Positions 43,977 through 56,530 of a stretch of DNA of 64,000 nucleotides are shown in pieces. Made by a program: the position numbers and the translations under genes. Source of the DNA: Larus michahellis (lineage: Eukaryota; Chordata; Aves; Charadriiformes; Laridae); NCBI RefSeq assembly GCF_964199755.1, contig NC_133896.1, positions 93,868,200 to 93,932,199 of the forward strand, given 5' to 3'. The notes beneath the pieces are model-generated. The model was not told where the DNA came from. It ran no database searches and worked only from the letters and a program-made list of their open reading frames with translations. Each line of letters starts with the position of its first letter. Positions within the stretch are counted from its first letter, which is position 1.

Positions 43977-44840
43977 ATGTGAGGGGGGAGCAGGAGGTGA
44001 GGGGAAGGATCAGAGGGGAGCAGAGCAAGGGCATGGGGAATTTCTGGAAAGACAGCAGAAGAGATGGGCTGGAGCTGAATGTTTTGTGGGCAGTGGGGAC
44101 TGGTGAGGAACTAAGGGCAAATGACAGGAGACAAAGGGAGCTCAGAGGGAAGGGACTGGAAGGGAGCAAAGCACAAATGGAGGGGTCTGGTGGGGGAAAA
44201 GAGCAAAAGAAGGTGTCTGAAGCATAGCAAAGTAGGAACAGAGGGTTGCAGAGTGGACTGGACGCTATTGCCCCCAGACTTGATCCTGACCCTGACTTGC
44301 TGACTCCCCTCCCCGGCTGCCCTCCCTGCTTCCTGCCATGGAGTGAATGATGTTGGGGTGGAGGAGGGCTTGTATGGGTGCTCCTGAAGAGGGAAGAGCA
44401 CAAACAGGGGGTATCTGCAAGGGCAGAGGGTGAGAGCAGGGTCCTGAGAGGGGTAGAGTGTGACCAGGGGTCTGGAGGGGAAGAACCCATGTACAGAGAC
44501 TCTCTGAAGGAAAATGTTTCTGCACAAACACAATTTATCCAGGAGAAAAAAAAAACCTGGGCAGGATGAGCCTGGTGGTGAGTGGCTAGCTGAGGCTATA
44601 AGGAAAACTCCACTTTGACAGGTAGGAATGGTGTGCTGAAGGAGAAGGTCTTAAAACAGGGGTCAAACCAGAAGGGGGCACAAAGAAAATTGGTGATGAT
44701 GAGCCATTTAGCGCTTGAACAGAGACAGCTCAGAGAGCACAGGCATCTAGAAGAAGAACATGGGGTGGTGGTACCTCATAAAACAGGGAGCCAAAGACAG
44801 CAGAGTGCCATAGGCATCGCTGAGAGAGGAGGGAGGAAGC
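43977..44840. repeat. Purine-rich degenerate ~30-bp tandem repeat
   Basis: The plus strand is strongly A/G-rich. Loose units of about 26-34 bp recur around gggaagagcacaaa...ggggtctgaag (e.g. 44157, 44191, 44390 and 44450). The skew creates a spurious Pro/Ser/Leu-rich minus-strand frame (43975-44490). Confidence 0.5.
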
Positions 44841-47800
44841 AGCGGGCCTGAGCTACGTCCAGCATTTGGGGCAAAGCACACAGCAGAGGTACCTCAGCAG
44901 GACGTCAGTGTGATGCATTGCGCTGCGCAAAGCCACAAGTGGATGTGGCTCTCAGGAGTCCAGGTGAGAGCTTGTCCTTCGAGCAGATGGCAAGGTGCCC
45001 AATCCCTCCCCACACCTCAGAGCACCTCTGAGGACAGCAGTTCAGCAGCAGTGACATTGCACTCTCCCAGACACGGCACAGAGCAGGAGAAAAAACGGTG
45101 GGGCATCTCTAATTCTGGTAACGGGGCCTAGGAGGCACGCTGGTGACACTGGATCTTCTCATGGGGGCACAGGCCAGCCGCCACCCTGGGATGGAGTAAA
45201 GGAGAAGCACAGCCCAAGCCCCTCCGTGAACAGCACTGCGAGACTGGCAAGATGCGGAGACCTGTATTTGGCATAGCAGGGAAATGCAGTGTTTCATGCA
45301 GATATACATCAGTGTCAAAAGTCTACAGTTCTGTGCTGTACAAGTGCCAGCAAAACCGGTCCTGGGACCAAAAGCCTTCAGTCCCTGAAATCTGATTTAA
45401 AAAATCTTAAAGCCTGCCTCACAGTAGAGAAAATTAAAGGTTTTCTGGATTTTGAAGGCATGGGATGGAGTGGCAAACACAAACCTCGTGGACAGTTTGT
45501 CAGGACCTTAAGTGCACTCTCTAGGATTTTGGCCGGCAGCTCCAGACCAGCTGGTGGGTCACAGCTTCTGGAGAAAAAGGAGCTGGAAGAAGCTTCGTGG
45601 AGAATGCCCTGCACAGCTCTGCTGAGACGTTTTCATGGGGGCTTCTCCCCCCTTAGCCAGGAACTGCTTTTAAGTCATGGCTCCTTCACACTTGGCCCCC
45701 GCCTGAGCTGCACCACGGCCGTGTTCACGCCAGGCCAGTACCTGCCGATGGGAGCCCTGGCCCTGCCTCGGGGTCTCAACTCCCCAGCTGAACCTCAGGC
45801 TTGCCTCGCTACTTTGGGCATTGCTGCTGCCCGCTGCTGCTGCTGCAAGGGAATTGAATTGGCAGGAATCGCTGAGGATGACATCCCAGGCTCCCTTGGG
45901 ATTCCCTTACCAGCACAACCCCTCCCTTCAAAAAAGGAGTGGCTGCCTAAAATTATGAACCCAGCGGTACACACGTGGTGGCATCCACCACCAGCAAGAC
46001 TCAGAAAGGGCTGGGGAGCAGAGCCTGCACCACAGCTAGAGATGGTGGAGTGAGCGGAGGAAGCACTGGAATGATTTTGCACAATAATCACAGGGAAAGA
46101 GAGAAACATCATTATAATCTATGGCTGCATAGACTACTGAGACACAAAGGAAGCAATAAAAGAAAACATTGCTCTTTACACACCCAAGATGAGATCGCCT
46201 ATCTGCTCCCTACAGCAAATATAACTCCGTGTACTAAGTGCTCAATCTAGGCATGAGCAGCTCAGGCTGGGCCAAGAAAGGAGGATGTTAATGACTTTAA
46301 GAAGACAGCATTTCAAGTGGCTGCCTCTTAAAATACTGCCTGTCCTGGAGATATGCCCCCAAAGATTCATGAAAGAACACAAAGCCGGTGAAGAGCTGGA
46401 GTCACTCGTGATGACATTCTTATGCATGACAAACCCAGAGAAAAACATGACAAAAAAACCCTAATAGCATTAGCTACAAGCAGCAGAGAGTGCAGCCTAA
46501 AATTGAGTCACAGCAAAATGCAAATCCGCGCAGAGGCACTGAATGATTTTGTCCACGCTGCAGAAAGAGGAAGCATCAGATTTGGTTCAAAATAAAGAAA
46601 GCAGCTAATGAACAGCAACTTCCCTCTAGAAGTCAGCAACGGCACAAGCAATATTGACAAACCTATCAAGATTTATACCATGAGCAGCATAAATGCACAG
46701 CTTATGAACTGGGGAAGGGTATAAATGAGGAAGAGTAAGCAGGGACAGTGGCAAGGAAACCTTGAACAAGACCTCCAAAGCAGTTGCTTCGAAATCAGGC
46801 TAAATCAGCAAAAGCAAGGAAATACCACATCAGACAGTTAAAGTAGGAGCTCTGGTAGGGTATGGATGAACTGAAGCCAATGCCACAAAACTATATTCCT
46901 AGGAAAGTACTTGTTTGCCATTGTCTGGATGTCAGAGTTTTCTCTGGCACAAACTGGACCACAGGCTAACAGTGCAAGCAATTCAAAAGCCCCCTAGGAG
47001 AAGTTCTTCACAAGCCTCACACTCCTGTACCACCGAGTTATTAACATGTAATTCTAAAACTAGAAAGATTCAAATTGAAAGAGACAAAATATTCAGGGGG
47101 AGACAAGTTCTTCTACCATATCTTTTTTCTTGAAATTTCTTACAGAACACGAGAAAAAGAGGAGGAAGAGTTTGAGGAAGGGATCCACAGTGATAGTCCA
47201 ACACTTAACAGTGTCTAAAAGTAAAGTTATCAGAAATGGCAAAAGAAGCAGAGTGTGGGATGTGCTGGATTTTAAAAAGAAGCAAAGAGAGCAGAGTGAC
47301 CTGCGCAAGAATAACAAGCTCCCTTGGCTATGGCAGACTTTTGGAATGAGAAAAACGTTGTCTGCAGAGAAAAGACTAAGACTGAAAGATAAGGAAAAAC
47401 AGTGGACCTGAAAAAAAAGATGGGTAAAGGGCATTTTGCTATAGTCCTTTTTTTAAAAAGAAGTAAAAGAAAACATGATTTTTTGACATAGTGTGAAAGC
47501 AGGGTAGAAGAAAATATCGAACATTGTTGCTCAAACAGAAACAGTCCTGCAAGGGATGAATCGTGGTTTGTGTTATTGGCAGCAGTTGACAACTGATGCA
47601 CTCAGTAGAAGAGAGACAGCATTATTGCGAGTTATTGTTAGAAGGTAGGTTTTGTTCAGCTATGCCATTAGCTAGCAAATTTTTCCAGCGCTGTGGCGAA
47701 TCCCATGAAGGTAATGTTCACGCAGCATACAAGGATGCCTGCGGTTCTTCAGACAAAGACAGTGGGGTGAGGTGGTTCAGGAGAAGACCCTGGGATGTCA

Positions 47801-49480
47801 AGTGCTGTCTGCATGATTAATGTGTCAGGGGAGAAGGCAGTGAGGAGCTGGGAGCCAGCTATCGATGGAGACATGCACAGAGTTATTGCCCTGTTAATAC
47901 TTGTTATCATTTACAGTTTCTGAGCTGGCCTTAGAAATGTTGTCACCAGCAGAGAGCCCATTTACTCCACAAGGGATGAGCCCACGAAATGACTCAGTAG
48001 ACTCTAAATGCAATGGCAAGCTCTTCCTCTTCTGTCCACTACTCCCTCCAGCTGCCCCTTATTTGAATCAAATGGCAGCGTGTGTCATACTCTGAGCTTT
48101 TTTCCATTTGTAGATGGGATGTAAAGATGGGGAGGTGAGCTTTAAGAAAGACTCAGCAAGCGTTTCTGGGATCCTCTTGTGGATGCACGTGTGTGTGTGT
48201 GGAGATGAACTGAGCCGTGGGGTGGGAGGGAAGCTTGAAATGTTGACTTAATTCAATGCTGATCACTGTTTGCTGAGGGCAACTGCAGCTAAGACAGTGC
48301 AAGACTTTGCATGCTTGATACGGTATCAAAAGTGTCAGAGACCAACTGCTGCAATTTTTGACAGTCATTAATTCAAAGAAGAAACCTGTGGTTTCAGAAC
48401 AAAAAATGGAGAATGTGACCCAGCTAGAACCAAAGACTAAAATACAAAAGTAAAACTTTGCCAACTCCTCTGTTTCTCTGAAGGCCCAACATGAAGCCCC
48501 CAACTTTCTCACACCTCCACAAGGGGACAAACAAGCACCGAAGCAAGAAAGGCTCTTCATCTGCAACAGGTGTCAGGAGAAAGAGGTAAAGGCTTTACCT
48601 TCTCTTTAAACACCACATGGTATTTTGCAAGGGGAGGGAGATGGCCAGGAGGACTGTGCTATCTTGGTCTCCAACCTGAGCATGGGGGGAAAGAGAAAAG
48701 AGAGCCTACTTTACAACACATCTAATATGCTTTTGCAAAAGGCAAGTGGGTCCTGGCCCATCACAAAGTGCTGGGCTCACCAAAAATACCAGCACCTCAT
48801 GGGGCTTTTGTTGTTTTCAAAAGTCTGTAATTTAAATATTTTAGGACATTGAGGAATGTAAACTGTTTAGTGAGATTAAGGAATTCCTCTGTGAAACTTG
48901 TGCTGCTTTCAGTCCTGCTGCACTGTCTTTGAAGGGTTTAGCCAACAGGTATCTACAGGCTGAGCTCCCAGAGAGTGAGGTTACTTGACTGGGAGAGCTC
49001 AGATGTCTCAGGTACTGGTTTTCAGGGACAGAGTTGGTGGGAATGAGGGTCCACATCCCCAGAATGCGTGTCAGACAAGGGGAATGAGTCTGGGAATATG
49101 CACTTACCTCTCCACATTATAAACTGTGAGGTGATTCTGTTCAGCTTCGTCTGGCAAGAACAGTTGTGAGACCCAGTGACCAGATCTTCTCACAGCAGAC
49201 AGGTGACCATGCAGTGCAGCTCTGGCCCAGGATGCAGCACAAACTAGCAGCAGAAGGGATGAACGCTCCATATTTACTTTCTGCAAATCGAGGCTTTAGT
49301 CAAGTACAAGTTGAGTGCCAAGGATAGCAGGAGCTGAGTGAAGTTTTGTGGCTTTGAGTTACGGGTTACCCAACAGTAGCCATGTGCCAGTCTCCCACCC
49401 TGGCCAAACCTCAGCTATAACTCTGGCTGCTTAAGCAAATCTCAGTCCTGTTGTTTGTGAGGTCCTACAGTTGCACATAT
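44841..49480. other. Intergenic DNA, no gene recognised
   Basis: It includes a 254-codon plus-strand open frame (45289-46053, first ATG at 45460) with no recognised domain, and a short (GT)6 at 48189-48200. No transposon recognised. Confidence 0.5.
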
Positions 49481-50690
49481 TCACAGAATAAAAGAACAAC
49501 ATGGGTGGGAAGAGACCTCTGGAGTTCTCTAATCTAACCTCCAGTCCCAGCAGGGCTAATTCTGAAGTTAGAGAAGGTTGCTCAGGGCCAGATGAGTCCT
49601 AAAATCTCCAAGGGATGAGATTCTCCGGTCTCTCTAGGCACCAATATCAATGCTCAACCCCTCCACCCTGCCAAAAAAAAATACATTAGCATTCTTTTGT
49701 TGTTAAATCTAGTTGGAATTTCGTTTGCTGCAACCTACATCCATTGCCTCTCATTCTTTCGGCTTGGACCTCTGTGAAGAGTCTGACTCTATCATAACCC
49801 TCCCTTTAGTCAGAGACAGCAAGTAGGTCCCCCACAACCTTCTCTTCTCCAGTATGAACAGACCCACGTCCCTCAGCTTCTCCTTATACATTAAGTGCTC
49901 TAGATCCCTACCTTCTTGGTGGACCCCGTTCAGTATATCAATATTGGTCATGCTCTGGGAAGACCAGAACTGGAAACAGTGCTCCAGATGCAGCCTCATA
50001 AGTGTTGAATAAAGGGAAATATTCACTTCCCTTGGCTTGCTCTCTTGCTTCTGCAGTCCAGTATGCATTTGGTCTACATGGCTGCTGAGGTGCACTTCTG
50101 AGACTTGTTCAACTAGTAGTCTTCTGGGAGCCTAAGGCCTTTTTCTGCAAAGATGTTTTCTAGACAGTCAGCAGCCAGCCTGCACTGGGACTGAGGGTTT
50201 TGCAAGCAGTGCAAAACTTTGCATTTGTCATTGTTGAACTTCATGAGGTTCCTGCTAGCCCATTTCTCCAGCTTATTTAGGTCCTTCTGGATGGCAGCGC
50301 TGCCGTCCAGCATACTCATCACTTCTCTTTTTTTTTTCACTTTTTTTTTTTTTTTTGTGGTTGGACTCGATGGTCTCAAAGGTCCCTTCCAACCACTAAG
50401 ATTCTGTGATTCTGTGATTCTCCAAGTTCAGTATCATCTTTAAGATGTTCTCTGCTCCCTTTCCTCCTGTAGATGAAGATGTTAAATGATATTGGTCCCA
50501 GTAATGACCATCTGAGGAATGTTCCTCATAACTGGCTTCCTGATAGACTTTGAAATGTTGACCTCTACACTCCAAGCTCACCTGTCCAGCCTTCTTTTCA
50601 CTGACTTTGTAGTCCGCTCATCCAGTCCATGCCACCTCCTTTTGGCTACAAGGATACTATGGACCAATGTCCTAGTAATCCAACACTTCA
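49481..50690 (-). mobile_element. Old CR1 LINE, antisense, interrupted by a nested CR1 tail
   Basis: Minus-strand pieces of CR1 reverse transcriptase are readable: LDGSAAIQKDLNKLEKWASR, NLMKFNNDKCKVLHCLQNPQ (50113-50330) and LYSTLMRLHLEHCFQFW, LILEKRRLWG-type residues (49751-50095), in different frames. Upstream RT, including a KDDTELG remnant of the FADDTKL box, lies beyond a nested insertion at 50328-50421. It is more diverged than the 39-kb copy. The outer end is approximate. Confidence 0.85.
50328..50421 (+). mobile_element. CR1 3' tail with T-rich lead, nested in older CR1
   Basis: T10-CAC-T16 (50328-50356) leads into 'gtggttggactcgatggtct', 'caaaggtcccttccaacca' and two and a half attctgtg octamers, a plus-strand CR1 3' end of about 65 bp. 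It splits the antisense CR1 reading frame exactly, so it is the younger element. Confidence 0.85.
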
Positions 50691-52589
50691 TTTTGGTGGG
50701 GGAGAAATACACATGCACCTAGACATCAGCCATCAAAGAGTTTTCCTGTATCACATTTGGCCGCATCTTCTCTGCTGGCAATAGATCAGCTGGACTAAAG
50801 CTCTCTGGAAAGTGGTAGAGTGGGACACGGGGCCAGGACTTGCACATGGCAGTAAAACTGTCGGGGAGTTATGGCAAGTGGCCAGAACTGCAAGCTGTGC
50901 TATGCCAGTCACAGATGGGAAATGGAAATTTGTGACATTTTGTACTTCAACCCAAAATCTGAACAGACTTTCATGAGACCAGATTAAAAAAAAAAAAAAG
51001 TTGTCTTTCTCTCCCTGACTTATGTACCCTGCCAAATATCATAGTCTTGCCACAACACTGCAAGTATCGCAAGAAAAAGGAAAGTCAGAACAGGGTGGGG
51101 GAGGAGCTTTTAAATTTTATCTTAAAGAATGTGTCAGACTGCCAAGATTTAGGAGTGTGAACTGCTCTGTAAAATCGAAGGAATCAGGATCCAAAGTTTT
51201 CAGCCAGGGTCCACTGGATATTTCCACCGGTTAGCCGCAGCAACCAGTTAGCTGTAGCCCCCCAAGACTGGCATTTGTGCTGATAAATCCAAACATATCT
51301 GACTGAGGGGTCTGATATGGTCAGTTGAGGATCTTAAAAAAAAAAAAAATGAAGGCGATGGCTCCTCTCATCTAAATTTCTTGCTTCAGCTGCCTGAATT
51401 TCTACTCCTTTCTGGAATGGTTGGAAAAACAAGTCTGCACTGTTAAAACTATTCTTTTCCCAAGCCCCTTTTCAGAAAGCAAGGATGCTATTTCTGTAAG
51501 AACTTAAAAGGAAATACATGTCTGAGACAGAGAGCAAGAATGGAAATTTTCAGTACAAACAAACGGTGAATGTTTGGCAGACAGGAACTGACAGGGTTTT
51601 GTAATATGCTGTAAGAGAGGGGTTGTATTGTTGGGTCTTCCAACAGATTTCTAAGGAGGAAAAAAACCATGCCTGTTGGAATGTATTTTCATTTGCAGAA
51701 GATGCTTCAAAAGGCTGTTACGGTGGATAAATAGCAGTTATTTTTTCGGATGGAGTCCAGTATGTTCCCCAAAAATGTCTGTCCCCTCCTTTTCTTCCTT
51801 TCCCTTGTCCCAGCCTTGGCTGAACTCTTTAGCCACAACTTTTTTTCTTCCTCCTGCTGTACTCAGCCTTCCCAGCTCCAGCCCACTTCCTTCTGCCTTT
51901 ATTTTACTGAGATCAGCCTTGCCAGCAGTGTGGAAAGGGGAACAAATGGCTTTAGCTTGTGTTTTCTGCATTCTGAAGGACTGTGAAATGATGGGAAGCT
52001 TTGATGCAACCTTACCTGTCCAACGGGAAGGTCACTTGATGTTAAGCACCGTCATTAGGAACGCAAGACTGCAGCCATCAGGTTTCACAGCCTTTCCCAT
52101 CTCCCATCAGGCAATGACCCGAGGATGCACATTTCCCCACAGATAATCTATTGCTCTTCCCAAGGATACAAAGCTGGTTGTCTTAAGAGGATTTTGCTTT
52201 ATTATCTTTCCATACAAAAACACTAATATGAGGCATTTCCACTACAGAGCAATACTTTTGTTTGAAAGGTAATCAACCATGAGAAGGTAAAATGGAGCTG
52301 TATCTGAGGAGGACCCCAGTGTCCATATTTCTGTGTTGTCACATCAGTTGAAGGCCACTGATCTGGCCTGCACATCTCCCGCATGCTGGGTGGGTGCATG
52401 GGTACCAGCTCAGATCATCACAGGTTTGGGTGAGGGCAGCAGCAGTTTCTTCACAGGGTGGACAAGCTTGCCCATTTGATCCCCAGCTGGAGGCCGGGAG
52501 CCTGTTATTTCTGTGCTCTTTGGATGCCTTTGGTCAGTTGCCCAAGCAGCTTGAAGAAGGAAAGGCGTTTACCTGCAATGCAGAACAGA
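50691..52589. other. Intergenic DNA, no gene recognised
   Basis: It holds A-homopolymers at 50986-50999 and near 51336-51348; otherwise nothing recognisable. Confidence 0.5.
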
Positions 52590-53050
52590 GTGGCAAGGAC
52601 CAAATGGGAAGAAAAGGGGTTGTACTGGGACAAGCTTCCTGGCACCGAAACAGGGAAAAGCAGTGACTGGGTGTCAAAGGAGGACCAAGGATATGTAGGA
52701 CGGGAAGGGTAGGATCTGGACTACTAGGGGAGATCAGTCTGGGAATGTGAGGAGACACAGTCAGAAGCAACTGAGGTAGAGGGTCTGTGGAGAGCCTGAG
52801 GAAAGAGATAAGGACAAGGAGCTGGAGGAGGAAGGCTGGGAGTGGGAGATCGATGTTTGGAGGGTTGCGGAGGAGAAGAGGAAGGAGACTGAGCCTCAAA
52901 ACTGAAGATAGGCAAGTGCTTTGGGGGCCAAATGGAGAAAGCAAGCAGGGAGCAATTCAGAGGAGTGGAAGCAGTGACTGGAAAGAAAAAGGGGACTGGG
53001 ATGAGAAACCAGCGCTGGGTGCAAAAAGGACTGTGACAAGGCAGGAATGA
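52590..53050. repeat. Second purine-rich degenerate repeat tract
   Basis: A/G-rich plus strand with loose ~30-bp recurrences (ggaggacc..ggacgggaag, ggagacacagtcagaag, gagataaggacaaggagctg). It resembles the tract at 43977-44840 and again generates Pro/Ser/Leu-rich antisense frames. Confidence 0.45.
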
Positions 53051-54672
53051 AAGAATCAGACTGTGAAGACAGGGCTGGGTCACACTGTCACCAGGAGCGG
53101 CTGGGCTCTGTTCCCCGCAGCATCTGCAGGGGCAGCTGGTCCATTTACAGAGGCTGTCACTTATTCCCCTTTGGTAAAGGCTGTGGCCCCACTCTTGTTC
53201 TTGGTGGGTGTCTGTCTGATACCACAGCATGGGGGTTTGTTGTTGTTGCTGTTGGTTTGGGTTTTTCTTTTACTTTATTGTTCTGGAAGATGGGACAGAT
53301 GAGAGTCTTGCCAAGTTGAAATGCTTTGAACCATCAGGAGATGGAAGGATATTTCAGATTGGCCCTTGCATTGCAGTGAAACCCCAAGTGACCCCCTCAC
53401 CTCCGTTGCTCTTCAGGAGCTCCGTATGTGGCCACTGACAGCCTGTGTGCTGTAACCTCAGCTAGGACACCCCCGCTCCCCACTTCCCTTTCTCTTCCCT
53501 CCCCTTTTTTGTGGGCTGATGTCTGTCTCCTCTGGGTGACAGACTCTTCTTCTTCCCTGAACAGTAGGTTCATCAGGAGACATCTGTCTGTGCTTACTGT
53601 GTGCTCTAACCACGGGCTGCTACCCGGCCAACCGGTACCTGCCGTGATTGCAGTGTGCCCTCTGCTGTCTTGCTGTCTGGTAGTCTGGCATTTCTGAGAT
53701 TTAGAGAAGCTGAGCCTCTGCCCGGAAACAAAAGCATCTGTGACCCCCTTGCCCTTGTGCCACCTCAGCAATGTGTTGTCAGAGGTATTCTCCCGAAATG
53801 AGGGAGGCAGTTCCTAGCCCAGAGCTGCCGTGGAAGGTGTTCTGCAAACGGCTTTGCAAGGGCTGTACCTCCAGGCTACACCTTACGGAGCTCAGTGGAC
53901 ATCAGCGTGGCTCTCCAGCATGTGCGCTGTGCAACCTGAAAGGACAGCAAGAGCCCAACCCTGAGCTTTTGTACACGGACCCAGTGATTAAGACATCGAA
54001 ACATAAAAAGACACAATTTTTTAAAAAGAAAAAGATCCTATGCAGGTGGTCATACGTGATCTAGTTATGTTAACTACCCTCTTACTTCATCCTCCTACTG
54101 AAATTCAGATAAAACTTTTTTTAATTCTTTTCTTTCTGTGGCTTTTACCACTTGTCCTGTCTTCACGCTCTGTGGTGCATCCCTCCAGATCTGAATTCTC
54201 CCAGTTTATCTGCCTCAGTTCTGTCATGGTTTTTTTTCAAACATCAGTATTTCTTTTTGGTTTTCCCCTTTTGTCCCTATTTCCTGTTCTTGCTTCTTGG
54301 TTGCAGTAGCTGATATCTCACCTTGGGCGTCCCGTATCTCTCCTTAAACATGTGTGAACTGACAAACAATCTATCACCTCCTTACCAGAGTGTCTCATCT
54401 GTTCAGAACAGATTTCGCTCGGGCAGCATTTCTTGGCAGCCAAGGAAAAATCACCATCGCTTTGAGGAAAATGTCTGATCTTTGCTCTGAGCAAACAATG
54501 TAACTAAGTTGTTTTTAATTTTGTTTACCTTACCATTGCAGTATAATGTTTGCAAGAAAAGAAAGAACAAGATATGACCTCCAAAGGGGAGAAAGAGCCA
54601 GCTAGGTGAGGCAGTACACCATTAGTCTTAGCTAAATTTGTCAGTGTTTCCTACTGCTGCTGTATCTGTGCT

Positions 54673-54673
<1 letters not shown>
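53051..54673. other. Intergenic DNA, no gene recognised
   Basis: Mixed composition. Short open frames are present but none has a recognisable domain. It ends at a long A tract. Confidence 0.5.
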
Positions 54674-54712
<39 letters not shown>

Positions 54713-54718
54713 CCTTTA
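54674..54718 (+). repeat. Poly(A) tract, 45 uninterrupted A
   Basis: Forty-five consecutive A. No AATAAA lies just upstream, and the preceding ~200 bp do not resemble a gene or SINE I know. Bird CR1 elements do not end in poly(A), so the origin is unclear. Read length may be affected by sequencing error. Confidence 0.9.
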
Positions 54719-55213
54719 ACAAACCTTATGCCTGATCGGAGCTGACCGGAGTCAGAGAACAGGAGCAGGAGGTGGCTCTGTGCATTCAAATGCCTACTTA
54801 CCCACTATTAATGAAAGAAATGCGAGTGGAGGAATTTGTAGCAAAGAATTAATGTAATTAGGTATGCATTTTCAGTCAGCATTTTAGATTATTTTTACAT
54901 TTGTAGCAAGTTTATACTGTTTATGCCTGAATACAAAATTATATAATGACCATAACTCCTAATTTGGAGCCATAACCTAAATTCAAGCTAATTCCCGATG
55001 TCGAGCAGACTGTAGTGCCAGAGTCTTCAGCAGTGACTCAGGTCATCTATGGTCAAGATCTGTCCAGGTCCAGAAGTTTTCTCAGAACAGTTGACAGCTC
55101 CATCTCAGATCACTGATCTCCTACATATGGAGACCCCCAGAGATGTTGAGGACCCCCATGTCTGGGGACATAAGAAGGGGTGAGGTTAAGTTTAGGAATG
55201 GTGGGTAAACGTT
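54719..55213. other. AT-rich intergenic block
   Basis: No gene recognised. The part 54810-54990 is AT-rich, low in CpG and without repeat signature; candidate conserved non-coding element. Confidence 0.45.
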
Positions 55214-55409
55214 AAAAGCTTCACTGGAGAGTGGTGAGGCACTGCAACAGGTGCCCAGGGAGGTGGGGGAGTCCCCATCTGCAGAAGTTTTCAAGACTTG
55301 GCTAGGGAGAGGTGTGGCCAACCAAATAGCAATAGCCCTGCTTCAGGTAGGAGGCTGAACTACACGGCCACCAAGATCCCTTCCAAGCCAGCATTTCTGT
55401 GATTCTGTG
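55214..55409 (+). mobile_element. CR1 LINE 3' end
   Basis: From 'aagcttcactggagagtggt' and 'gaggcactgcaacaggtgcc' through 'gaagttttcaagacttggct' to 'aagatcccttccaagcc' and 'tttctgtgattctgtg', a diverged CR1 3' region ending in the octamer tail. Confidence 0.85.
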
Positions 55410-56482
55410 GGACTGACCATGGAGGCCCAGTCTGGCAGAGGTGCTCAGAACACATCCCCTTCACTTTGATGGTCAGTTCAGCTCTGGCAAGGAAGTAGTT
55501 GCTCTCCATCTTTTACCATATAACCAGGTGCTTGGAGCATTTATCCGGACTTGGTGAGACATGCTGTTAAGCTTAGGGTGGCGAAAAGGGAGAGACAACG
55601 AATTTTCCAACACTTCTGTTGAAATCATGGGGCTTGCAAGTGAGAATAAGCCAAACTCATCAAGTCAGTTGAAATGAAGTCTGGTCCAGAAGGTAGGGGT
55701 CATGACCCTAGAAACCAGGCCTGCCTATGCCTCTTGCTTCACAGAATAGACTGGTAAAATGCAAAATATAGCATGGGGAATAGCATACCTCTGCCTACAC
55801 CTCCCTTGTCCTAGGGCGGTCCTTGGTCATGGAGCAACAGAACCCCACTCCTTCCTGGTTAGGGTGCTGACAGAGGGGTCCTGTCAAGCAATATAAGGTG
55901 TGCTTGTGACTATCTGTTTCACATCTCTGCTGTAGCTTTATTTCAGTTCCTAGAGCTGAGTTGGCTGGAAAGGAAGTTGTGCTGTAGGGAACCTAGTTTC
56001 ATTTCTGGATGGTTCTCATCCTTAACTTTCCTTAATTTTCTTGCAAACATGAAATAAGATATTGCAGACTTTACTTCTCAAGGCAGATGAGATCATGATG
56101 TTTGGAGAAAATTCAGCAGAAGACTCCAAGGACCAGAATCGCAAACTTATGTGAGGATGCAGAAGCGATCTTTGTGGGTTCTTCAGATGCGCTGGCTTGG
56201 TGACCTCCTCTGCAGCTGAGCTTGGCGAGACGGGGGGCCTATGGAGCAGAGCCTGATGCCATTCCAGTAGCTGGTTTCTGTTTGCAGGAAAGGAGTTGCT
56301 TTGGTCTGTGCAGTAAGTAGGTGGCCCAGCTCTATACATAGGGTTCCCCCCAGCAAAAGATGATGCTTTGAGGGGGGGGAAAAAGAATCCAAACAGAAAT
56401 CATCACCTGAGTGTTCCTTCCCTTCCTCCAACCCCCTTCGGTAGTTTTCTACAGCAGCGGCAATTTGCCCCCCTAGACAGAT

Positions 56483-56530
56483 GGGTCTCACAAAATATGA
56501 GTGGGTCTCACAAAATATGAGTAGGTCTCA
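56483..56530. repeat. 20-bp tandem repeat, 2.4 copies
   Basis: The unit gggtctcacaaaatatgagt occurs twice exactly and then partially (aggtctca). Confidence 0.9.

Noticed and set aside
43975..44490. Pro/Ser/Leu-rich 171-codon antisense frame, looks like a low-complexity protein
   Set aside because: Fully explained by the purine-rich strand skew of a degenerate repeat; overlapping frames in the same strand look equally 'protein-like'.
52534..53230. Pro/Ser-rich antisense frames of 136 and 168 codons
   Set aside because: Same cause as above: A/G-rich plus strand depletes stops on the minus strand.
53771..54064. Cys-rich open frame that might be an FSTL1 or zinc-finger exon
   Set aside because: Cysteine spacing fits neither the follistatin-like domain nor a zinc finger, and there is no splice-consistent homology to FSTL1.
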